Assembly: GCA_020746875.1 (NCBI GenBank)
Contig: JAGTJL010000003.1
Span: 3,162,001-3,226,000, forward strand
Source of the DNA: Rhexocercosporidium sp. MPI-PUGE-AT-0058
Lineage: Eukaryota; Ascomycota; Leotiomycetes; Helotiales
Length of the DNA stretch: 64,000 bases
Reading direction: 5' to 3'
The notes beneath the pieces are model-generated. The model did not search any database. It saw nothing but the letters and a program-made list of their open reading frames with translations, and was not told the origin of the DNA. This document shows, piece by piece, positions 1 through 9,463 of the stretch; the first letter of the stretch is position 1, and every line of letters starts with the position of its first letter. The position numbers and the translations under genes were made by a program.

Positions 1-1241
1 ACGTTGCATTCCTTTCTGACAGGGCGAATACCCCAGATTTTGCCATCACAAAGAATCAAATAATCCAGATCCCATAATTCGGTGTCTGTTGTCTGCGAAC
101 TGCCAATCTGAGTCGTAGTCTTGAAGCGTACGCTGTTTTTCGCGGTCATGTGAGATGGCATCTTGGGGTGCAGGTCTACTTCCGTCCTGAAAACACTGTC
201 TTCTTGGTCATGAGCCTGTTTTCTCATGGAAACTCTCAATTTGAAAATCTTAAACGCTTGCGTCAGCTTCGTAGGTCTTCTCTTGGACCCTTCTCCTTCT
301 GTCTCTTCATTCCTTACTCGTTTGATAATTGCCGTTTCTATGGTTTACATCAGATGCGTGGTTCTTGTGGAACTACCAAGTGTTGGTCTCTTATATACGA
401 AAAGAGTAGGCTCGTTCATGAAATAAAGAAGCATCCGAAGTTCTTCCTTGCCATAATACTATAGTCAAAAAAGGCTCCACAAAATTGTTCAACTGATGGA
501 TGGAAATTCAGGGGTGATCTCGCTTAAATTTATGGAGCTTGCACATCACTGTTTACATTCTCCACCCCTAAACAACAGGCAATGTTGCGGGTCATTAAAC
601 CGTTGTATTCTGGCCTCGCCAAAACTTCATGGATCATAACCCCGAGAAGAACTTTCAAAGTAGAAAAAATATATGCTGTAAGCCCTGGGAAATGATATCC
701 GCGGTATGCGAAGGACCTGAAGAATTGGTAATAGTGTGGAAATATTTTGATACAAAAAGGTTTTTCTGCAAAGTTGATAGTACAGTCTGAAAGGAAAGTG
801 AGAGGAAAAAAGATGCAGAAATTGAGAACATCAACGAGTGAGTGATGCCTAAATGCATCCCAGTCCTCGGCAGGACAGAAGATCTAGCCCACCTTCCCTG
901 TCTTTACCAAGCGTACAGAATTTATCTCAAAATACCATGACAGCCGCGAAATACTTGACATCGATCCATCTAGTGGATTTCGCAGATGAATGCATCTAGT
1001 AATCGAACACCCATCAATACAAATGATGTCTCCTCGAGTGAAACATATGACTATATCCGCCATGCTATTTTTGCCAGAGCTCCCCCTCAGATGGCAAGAT
1101 CTTCCTTCTTCCTATTATACATCCAAGTAAAATTTATAGTAGCAGCGAGATTCTGGCCAGCAGAATGCAGAACCGCATACAATCGCTTCTCGCTGGAATA
1201 GGCCCCACCACCTGGACTCTCTATCTAGCCGCGAGATGCTG
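1..1241. other. No supported gene
   Basis: I see only short, unrelated open frames on both strands and no recognisable domain, RNA gene or repeat array. The right end adjoins the broken secreted-protein frame that ends at 1242. Confidence 0.5.
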
Positions 1242-1600
1242 CTAGATTACTGCTGGTGATCTTGCATCTATTGTCAAGGAGCCAGGCCTTAGGCTTTGGT
1301 TGGGCAGGAGCCTCGCTGGGTCTAAGATAGGTTCATCGGTATCGAAGATGGAGAGCGTGCATAGTGTGGATTCAGCGGGGTTAGCGGCGCAGTAGATCCA
1401 GTCCCAGTATAGCTAGTTGTTGATCTCGGGGCCGACGCTGGGATTGAGAACTTCGCGAGTTGCTATATTGTGTGGATCAGTGGTGTTGGTGGGGTCGTTA
1501 GTTGTGCTGTATGTTGTCCAGACATCTTCAGGCCCAGGCACTGGAGTGCTGGCGACAGGGAGGTTAAGATGACGAAGTGAAAGGCTGTGAAGTTGAGCAT
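1242..1600 (-). pseudogene. Decayed small secreted protein
   Basis: On the minus strand an ATG at 1600 opens a convincing signal peptide (MLNFTAFHFVILTSLSPAL, then a Cys) that soon runs out of frame. Switching frame at the end of the signal peptide gives a continuous secreted-looking stretch containing VPGPEDVWTTYSTTND, an NTT glycosylation sequon and REVLNPSVGPEINN. It is then interrupted by a TAG but resumes in the same frame with YWDWIYCAANPAESTLC and DPARLLPNQ before a second TAG at 1242-1244. I see this as a former gene with one frameshift and at least one nonsense codon. An intron at the first break is possible, but I found no good donor/acceptor pair. I do not recognise the family. Confidence 0.4.
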
Positions 1601-1978
1601 CTTGAAGTTTCTATATGAAATGACTTGGAATGATGATTGCTGGGTATATTCTTTGGTATAAACCAAACTGTATTGTTTTATTGTGTGCTTACTACTTGTA
1701 ATATGTGTACGGGTGAAGAGAAACAGTAGAATTATGTCAGGGGTGTTGGCGATATATGTATGAATAAAGTTTTGGCAGATAAGATAAGTCTTATGACAAT
1801 GTAAAGAAATATTGAAGAGACATTGAAGAGATAGAGAGTGATGTCAATTAGATGGATGACATACTATGCATCTTCATTTGAAAAGCTAGGACTTCGTGGT
1901 TGGAAGCGAATTCCCTTATTTATAAACATCGACAATGTACCAATGCCGCTACCATGTATCTACCTATTTACTCTCAAC

Positions 1979-4363
1979 TCAAGTTGAGTCAACACTCTCC
2001 CCCTCAACCCACGTTCCACTCTTCCCACCCTCCTTCCTCACAACCCTAAGACCCTCAATCCGCATCCCCTTATCAACAGCTTTACACATATCATACACCG
2101 TAAGCGCAGCCACACTCGCAGCGGTGAGAGCTTCCATCTCTACGCCCGTCTTGCCATCACATTGAACCGTGGCGGTGATCTCGATCCTGCCGAACTCTGT
2201 ACTCCGATCCGGTGTCATGCCGTTGCTATCTGATGATGTAGATGGTGTTGTGTTTATTGATTTATTGGGACTTTGGGTTTTGGGAGCGCGAGGAGAGGGT
2301 GTGTGGAAAGGATACGCATCACCCTGTCCCGTTCCCTGCCAGGGCACCGAAACCTTCTCATGTCCTTTCACATCCTCTTCCCTCATTCCCCTCCCACCAT
2401 CAATGCCCCCATCATCAAGAATCTCCAACTCAACGCCAACATGCGTAATAGCAATCGGATGACACAGGGGCACTAGCTCCGCCGTTCGTTTCGCAGCCAT
2501 GATCCCAGCGATCCTAGCTACAGACAACACATCGCCTTTCTTCATGCTGTTGCTGCGGATGAGGGGGAGGGCAGTGCGGTTGGAGAAGTGAAGCGTGCAG
2601 ACTGCGGTTGCGAGGCGGGTTGTGGGAGTTTTATGCGAGATGGGCACCATGTGTGCTGTGCCGGAGGGGGTGAGGTGCGTGAGTTTTGGGGGAGGGGTAG
2701 AGGTGAGTGAGGATGACGGGGAGGGCTTTGTGGGAGGGGGTGGAGAGGTGGTGGAGTAGAGCCGAGAGTAGGTCGATGGTGAGGGTATTAGGAGGTGGTG
2801 TGGAAGTTGTTTCCATGGCGGAGAGGAGCGTAGAATCGATCTGGAGAATCGCATCGGAGTGGATAATCTGCTCGACAAGGGTTCAACTGACAGAAACTGG
2901 TGTCAGTGATGTGATAGGGAAATAGTGATGTGTGTTTCACGTAAATACATTAATATCATGGCTTCGTGACCTATGTGCAGCCTATGTACACATATGTGGG
3001 TATACGCCCTAAGAACGCCCTCAATGCAGAAGCCCATTCGAAAACCGACCCCAGAATCAAGAAGAGGGAAGACCTACCCACCTATCAAGATCATTGGCCT
3101 GTTCTTCATATTTTCCAACTCCCCCATCCCAGCGTGCTTTTCCTTTTTGCCCTTGACCGCTATGCCAATAATATTCAGCAACTCCCGTTCGTGTTCTGTA
3201 CCACCAAGAGGACCTCGAGACGATGCAAGGTTTTGCCGCCTGTCCATCTCGATCTGCTGCATTGCTTCGAACGCCGCTTCGTCGATGGGATTACCATTGT
3301 TAGATTTCCTGATCATGTCTCGTAGGGAGACTTCATCATTTCCGAAGAGGCAGACTTTCAGGTTCCCGTCGCTTGTAATTCGAAGTCTGTTACAGCTTCC
3401 ACAGAAGTTGTGCGTCATGCTCGTAATAAATCCTATCCTTCCAGCAAATCCAGGTATCTCATAGGTCTTGCTTGTATCGTTCTTCTGATCCTGGACCTTC
3501 CTCAAGCCTGGGTATTTCTCCCTGATCATATCTAGCATCTCTTGATAACTGAGCATCTTTCCCTGGCTCCACTTGTTGCCGTCAAATGGCATGTACTCAA
3601 TGAACCGCACTTCCAGGTCTTGTTCTCGTCCTAGCTCTACGAATGGTATGATCTCCCTCTCGTTCATCCCCCGCATAACCACACAGTTGATTTTCAGCTT
3701 GATACCCGCGCCCAATTTGTTCATTTCGAGAATCCGGTTTACGCTCTTCATTACTGCTTCGAAGCCTTTCCGCCGCGTCATGATCTGGAACTGCCAGGGA
3801 TCGAGAGTGTCTAGACTGAGATTGACGCCTGTCAAGCCTGCCTCGGCCATACTGTCCAACTTTCGATGGAGGGATATGCCATTGGTTGTCAAGCATAGCT
3901 CCTTTAGGCCTTGTGATCGTAGAGTGCCAATCTGGTGCATCAGAGGTAGTATGTCTTTCCGCACAGTCGGCTCTCCGCCTGTCAATCGGATTTTGGTGAC
4001 TCCTTGGGAAACGAAGGTAGAGGATAGTAGGTAGATCTCAGGAGTTGTGAGGAGATTCGGAGGCGGCGATTGAGGTACTCCTTCTTCCGGCATACAATAG
4101 AGGCATCGCAGGTTGCACTTCTCTGTTATGGAGATTCGGAGGTAGTCGTGTTGACGCTGGAAGGTGTCTGTGAGGAAAGCGGAAAAGGGTTTGGCGTTCT
4201 TGATTGCGTCTCTCCTTGACTGGGCCAGAGGCTGTAAAGGCAAGTCATGGCGAGGATATTCCTGAATCGCAGACGCCACAGAAGTAATTGCCCTCCGTGA
4301 GACATGAGGAAGTGACCGTAGTTGAGCGGGGGGGTTCGTTGACCTCTTCAAGAAGGTAGCCAT
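1979..4363 (-). CDS. cnxABC: MoaA-MoaC fusion, molybdenum cofactor step 1 (cnxABC-like)
   Basis: This gene encodes a radical-SAM GTP 3',8-cyclase fused to cyclic pyranopterin monophosphate synthase, the first step of molybdenum cofactor synthesis. Exons are 4363..3082 and 2886..1979, about 729 aa. The start at 4363 gives a basic, Ser-rich, mitochondrial-type leader (MATFLKRSTN..). MoaA shows the N-terminal cluster motif CNLRCLYC, the TGGEPT motif and the C-terminal cluster NFCGSCNR..KVCLFG. MoaC shows MKKGDVLSVARIAG, ELVPLCHPI and DGKTGVEMEALTAAS..YDMCKAVDKG. A Ser/Pro/Thr-rich insertion of roughly 80 residues splits MoaC after HVGVELEIL. The 195 nt intron (3081..2887) is odd: if it is retained, translation ends at 3074 with PMILIGG-stop, a MOCS1A-like 429 aa product. 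The gene is divergent from the WDR8-like gene. The MoaA-MoaC order is the one known for Aspergillus cnxABC. Confidence 0.93.
2887..3081 (-). promoter_or_regulatory. Alternative intron in cnxABC with stop after Gly-Gly
   Basis: The donor ATAG|GTGGGT and acceptor CTGTCAG|TTGAAC keep phase 1 and join MoaA to the MoaC exon. The donor lies inside the codons for the terminal Gly-Gly, and the TAG stop (3076..3074) is 3 nt beyond. Splicing therefore removes both the double glycine and the stop. The better-looking donor GTAGGT at 3076 would break the frame with this acceptor. Confidence 0.7.
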
Positions 4364-4752
4364 AATGCTGGTGAGTGCTGAGCTGGTCAACTTGATTCTA
4401 TGTAGTAAACTGTTCCATACCGTCCAAGATTCAAAGACCTGGATGTATGCCCAAGGAAGAAGAGAGGAACAGAAGAACAAAAGAAGAGGTGAATGTTGCT
4501 TTGCTCCGGAGAAGATCGAGATTATTCATGTCATAGAAGTGGGGGAGGGATTATTAAGGCCCCCTCGCCGTCAGAATCGGCTTGCGGCGGATTCAGTCTG
4601 CATGCTGCTTATCTCAAGCTTATCGGGCGGCCCGAGGCTCAAAGAGGGCAAGGCTGGCGGGAGGGCTTGGCATTGCACAAGCATTTTGAAGTGCAAAGTG
4701 GGCGTGCATCGCCAAAAGTAAACAAATCAACATCCGTCGATTTACTGCTACC
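4364..4752. promoter_or_regulatory. Bidirectional promoter, cnxABC and WDR8-like
   Basis: These 389 bp separate two divergent start codons. The region holds the 5' leaders of both genes. I could assign no clear TATA box or factor site. Confidence 0.55.
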
Positions 4753-6505
4753 ATGACCACAATGGAGCCTCTAATACGATTCTCGAGGACCCTGAAGTGT
4801 AAGATAAATCTTGCAGTCTTTGCAATCATAGCTGACCATTTTGCGCACCAGCCTCGACTCAATGCCTCCCTAGCCCAGATGGCGCATACATCGCAACCAT
4901 TCTCCCCTCCAAGCTCACCATACGAGTGACGCGTTCTTTGGAAGCAATACGCGTTATATCTCTCCCACCAGAGCTGGCATCATCTATATCGTGGTTCTTC
5001 TGGTCTGCATCCTCAACTCGGATACTTCTGGCTTCTGCGGACACTGTGCGTGTATACTCAACGACGAATCCCCAATTCTCTGCAACCATCTCCAACCCTA
5101 CATCCGGCACAACCAAGATCGCATATGTTGCGTTTGGAGCGGATCACAACGAGATCTGTATCTACTCTGATTTCGGGTTGAAGCTGTCGATATGTAATCT
5201 TCTGACGTCGAAATCCGTGGAGATCAACTCGCCCAAGTTCTACAATCCAGCAGTCGCTGGGAAGGGATTGTCATACCGCCCAGGTGTTAGGAACCTGGCT
5301 CTTTTGACAAGAAGTGGAGGGAAGGACATCATAAGCATTCATTCGCGAGATACCCTAGATGTCAAGAGGTCCTGGTGCCCAGACACCGCTGATGCTCAAG
5401 GATTGCAATGGAGCGCCGATGGGAGGTGGTTGGCTGTTTGGGAATCTGCCTCTCAAGGACATCGATTACTGGTGTATACTGCAGACGGCCATCTTTTCAA
5501 ATCTTGGAACGGTCCAATACCCACTTCAGAAGACGACACTGATCTTACGCTGGGCGCGGGCATCAAATTGTTTGGCTGGAGTCAGAACGGTATACATATG
5601 GCCATTGGAGATTTTACCGACCGAGTCACAGTTCTGTCAGCTCCTTCGTTCTCGGAAAGCATGAGTGTTGTTCATACGACAGCTGTTAAGCCCACAGAGT
5701 CGCTCCAGGTGAGATCTATGGCCCAACTAATACATGGACTCACTGACTTGGAAAGATCTGGCAAGAGCAGATAAGCTCCTCGCCAACTGGTGGTTTCATC
5801 CGGGAGTTTGTCCTAGGGACACAGACAATATGTCCACCAACATCTGCAGCCCCAACTACGAACAACACCGATCCAAAGACAGGCACGAATTTCATGTCTT
5901 TTGACAATTCAGCAACGCTTCTTGCGACTAGGATAGAGAATTTGCCTACAACCATCTGGATCTGGGATATCGGCACTCGTATTCTCCGTGCAGTGATGAT
6001 CATGCACGCCCCAATTGCAAAGGCCACATGGCACCCCTCGATCAACGAAATCCTCATGATCCGATGCGAGGGTGACGAGTCTCGAGGATTGGTACACATA
6101 TGGGAGCCTTCGTGGGATCGGCCAAGAATCCTCGACTTTCAAACACAGATCCCCGGCGGAAAGTTGCTTGGTAAAACGATATGCCGCTGGTTGAATAGCG
6201 ACTCGCCGAGCCCAGCGATTTTCTTCAGTGACTCGCAGGATTGCATGTTGGCCTCCTTGCCAGAAACAGATGACGAAGATGTTCCGTGGCAAGAGGCCGA
6301 CCTGCAAGGCTCGGAAGCTTATGGTCAGCGCGAGGAAAGTCCCTTGAATCTTATCCCAGCCAAAGGGAAGAAAAGCCGCGTCACTATTGAGGATCTGCTG
6401 GAGGACGAAGGAATGACGGGGATGAGCGGAGGAAGTGATGAGGTAGAAGATACATTTCGGTTCCGAAAGTTCGTGGAGCCTGCTGAAGACAAGCCATGGC
6501 CATGA
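4753..6505 (+). CDS. wdr8: WD40 protein, WDR8/WRAP73 family
   Basis: The exons are 4753..4798, 4852..5708 and 5756..6505 (about 550 aa). The first exon has only 15 codons (MTTMEPLIRFSRTLK) and ends at a perfect GTAAGA donor; the joined protein continues ..LPSPDGAYIATILPSKL, the first WD blade. Later blades include GLQWSADGRWLAVWES, IKLFGWSQNGIHMAIGDF and the late block PTTIWIWDIGTRILRAVMI followed by ATWHP and VHIWEPSW. The order and spacing match WRAP73/WDR8, which in animals and fission yeast partners SSX2IP/Msd1 at centrosomes or spindle pole bodies to anchor microtubules; a spindle-pole role here is inferred from family only. The C-terminus is acidic. Intron 2 uses an AAAG acceptor. Confidence 0.88.
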
Positions 6506-7270
6506 ATAGAACGAAGAAGGATGGATGATGCACGGCATCAGACGGGGGCCGCTGACTCGTTATGTTATCCCGAGGTCTAAACTTCAAGCAGCAAAGCGCT
6601 GTGGTACCTTGGGGTTCGGCTCTCGTACCTCGCCTTTGATGCACAGAACGTGCGGCGGTCATGCAGCTGGTTCCTCAGGGTCCACGTCCGCGATAGTTCG
6701 GTAGTAGGTACCTTGCCTCTGGCACCGAAGGCATGGGAAATTTCCAGAGGTTAATACTCGTGTTATCTCGGTGCATCACACCACAAACCCCCGAGAGGCA
6801 TAGGATGAATGCCGCACCTTGTATCCGACACGCTAGGGTATCGTGGGAAATTGCGAATGGACTGAAGAAACCTTGTGGTGATTGTGGTTCACGGTAAAAC
6901 ACAAGGCGGAAGCTTATTTGGAAGCGCACGACTTGCTTTCCTTTACGCTACAGTGCTGCAAATAAGAGAGAACAAGAGAGCAAGAAGGAGAGGGCATCGT
7001 AACATGACATCCACACGGCCGGCCGGCCAGGCCGCTGGGGGGAGAAGGAGCTTCCGCTTGGGGGGTGGTGGTCAGCACTCTATTTGGGCTCCACAGTAGT
7101 AGGAGATCAATCAACCTTTTCTAGGATCTTTTTCTTCCTTCTCCCAACGTCTGGTCTGTCCACAGTCCACCTCCCCAACTGATTCTGGCTTGGCATTCAT
7201 TGCCTACATGGGGGATAACGGGGCGTAGTAGGGGACTTGGGGAACTTAGGGCCTGGTGCCGAACTGTATT

Positions 7271-7326
7271 GTAGGGAGGGAGGGAGGTAGGTAGACCTAC
7301 CTACCTACCTACCTACCTACCCACCT
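7271..7326. repeat. GGGA/GGTA and TACC microsatellite with mirror symmetry
   Basis: A GGGA repeat passes into GGTAGGTAGA and then into seven CTAC units. The flanking GGTAGGTAG and CTACCTACC are complementary, so the array can fold into a hairpin. Confidence 0.85.
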
Positions 7327-7509
7327 GGTAACAATTAACAAAAGAAGAAAAAAAGGTGCTCGTCATCGATCTTCCAAGCACTGCAAGCAGGATGTCACCA
7401 TGTCACCCACCGGGCTAAAGCCATGCAGAGACGCATGCAAGCATCAGTCCAGCGCAGCCCAGGCCCTGGCCAGGCTATTCGGGCTTGGTCTGCATTCCCA
7501 TTCCCAAGC

Positions 7510-7529
7510 CATGCCCATGCCCATGCCCA
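7510..7529. repeat. ATGCCC hexamer repeat
   Basis: Three consecutive ATGCCC units are followed by a degenerate ACGC. This is a short microsatellite in noncoding DNA. Confidence 0.7.
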
Positions 7530-7703
7530 CGCACCGCACTCCATCACCACCCTCTCCCTCTCCCTTCCTCCCCCCCAGCGAGTCAATTCCATTCGCTCCC
7601 ACGGCCAACCCGTATCCCCCCAAAGAGCCAGGAAAGCCACAGCTAAGGGCTCGCTAACCCCTGACCTTACGGGCTCTTGCATTTAAGGGTCCACCCCAGA
7701 GAG

Positions 7704-7750
7704 CCTTACCTTGCCTTACCTTGCCTTACCTTACCTTAGTTTGCCTTACA
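7704..7750. repeat. CCTTACCTTG minisatellite
   Basis: CCTTACCTTG recurs about three times and then degrades into TTACCTTAGTTTGCCTTAC. Confidence 0.75.
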
Positions 7751-8412
7751 TTACAGTCCCTCTCCCATGGGAGGATAGGATTTACAGTAAAAGTCGATGC
7801 AGGGCAAGCCACCTACCTACCGTACCTTACACGCGGAATGTGCTGCGCACCCGCTTGCGAAGGAAGCATGTTTTATCGTTCCAAAGCGATGATCACGCAC
7901 CCTTCTTCTCATAATTGCCTCCCCTACCCTCCCTCTCCCTCTCCCCTCCCACAATAATCAAATAGACTCGCACCTTTTGAGACAGGCCAAGGCATCTACT
8001 GGGGAGGGAGACTGGTGGCTGGGTACCGTAGAGTAGCAGCTGGGTGCGTACCATACCAGCACCAGTACCAACAGACCGCTTCCCATTTTGATCTTGGCCC
8101 GCGCTGCACTGCTCACTGCTCGCTGCTGTCGTGGCTTTTAAATACTTGCTTCCCACTTTCTCCTTCCCTTCCCTTCCCTCTCCAACCTTCTTTTGCTCCT
8201 TCCTTTCTTGATCTCATTCCACTCACTTCAACAAGTGGAATCAAATCTCTCTCCCTTCACTTATCTTCCCCCCCTCTTCATCCCCCCCTTCAATTGGAAC
8301 CAAACAATCAATTGCTTTGCTCAATTGACCATTTACAGCCCTTGGGGAGCTTCTTTTTTTGCTTATCTCAACCACCTTGCTCTACCAACAACCAGAAATA
8401 CAGGAAGTCAAA

Positions 8413-9463
8413 ATGGCCTCAATCCTCGATACTACCATGAACGCCTCCTCTCCGCTGATGGTCACCAGCCATCCCTTCTACCCCCTCGAGGTTGAGATTG
8501 CTGCCTACCTGGCCAACGAGATGACCATGCAGGTACTCTTGACTATCTTCGTGGCCATGATTCTTGCAATCGTTGGTGGTACCAAGCTTTGGGTTGATAA
8601 GGTCCATCCTAACTTGCCCAGCAAGGAAAAGGCTGCCATCTGGTGGTTTGTGATTTGTAGGTCCTTCCCTGTTTTCTGCCAACTCCCCCAACAGCTCGTT
8701 ATCGTGGGCAGGTTCTGCGGGTGCATATTCTGGAGCCACGGGCGAATTGATAAGAAATTTAGCGAATGCAGAGTTGGAAGGCTAAGAGGTCAATTGAAGA
8801 GCGTCTGCTAACGTGGAGATTGTCGTAGCTGGTGCAATTCATCTTTGCTTCGAAGGATACTTCTCCGTAAACCACACACGAATGGCACCCGCGCAGGATC
8901 TATTTGGTCAGCTATGGAAGGAATATGCGCTTTCGGATTCGAGATACCTGACTTCTGATCCATTCGTGCTTTGCATGGAGACTGTCACTGCTGTTCGTCA
9001 CCCAAAGCCCCCCGAACGCTGTAGAAGCAAATGCTAACTGGTCCTTGTAATAGTTCACCTGGGGCCCAATGTGCTTCTTCATTGCCTACTTCATCACCAC
9101 CTCCAACCCGCTCCGACACCCTCTTCAAATCATCGTCTGCGTTGGACAAATGTACGGGTTGGTTCTATACTATGCCACGGCCATGTTCGACCACTACTAC
9201 AACTCTGCTGCATACAGTCGCCCAGAGTTTCTTTACTTCTGGGTGTACTTCTTCGCAGTGAACTTCATTTGGATGGTTATTCCAGGCTGTAAGTTGGAAG
9301 CTGGAGCTCCAATCGAGTGGGACAATTGCTAATGTGGAACATAGTACTGCTCGTTAGCAGTGTCCGAACCATCGCAAGAACCTTTGCGGCTTTCGATAAG
9401 ATGACATCGGCGTTACAGAAGGGCACCAACGGACGTGCGAAGGGTTCCAAGAAGGAGCTATGA
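8413..9463 (+). CDS. Emopamil-binding protein family (EXPERA), sterol isomerase-like
   Basis: The exons are 8413..8656, 8829..8992, 9054..9288 and 9345..9463 (253 aa, close to the 230 aa of human EBP). It is a small multi-pass membrane protein of the EBP family, whose founding member isomerises delta8 to delta7 sterols in the endoplasmic reticulum. Visible features are a first hydrophobic segment (MTMQVLLTIFVAMILAIVGG), the His/Glu-bearing second segment IHLCFEGYF, WKEYALSDSRYLTSDPFV, then TWGPMCFFIAYFIT, MYGLVLYYATAMFDHYY and FWVYFFAVNFIWMVIPG. The tail is basic (KGSKKEL). Filamentous fungi usually also have the unrelated Erg2, so whether this copy makes ergosterol or has another substrate is open. 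Intron 2 has a weak GTTCGT donor but a good TGCTAAC branch site. Confidence 0.85.

Larger units (their letters stand above)
6506..8412. other. Repeat-rich intergenic region upstream of the EBP-like gene
   Basis: I see no convincing gene here. The stretch holds several simple repeats (listed separately), a GGCCGGCCGGCC run near 7018, and strong C/T tracts from about 7900 to 8300. The C/T tracts probably belong to the promoter and leader of the EBP-like gene. Confidence 0.6.
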
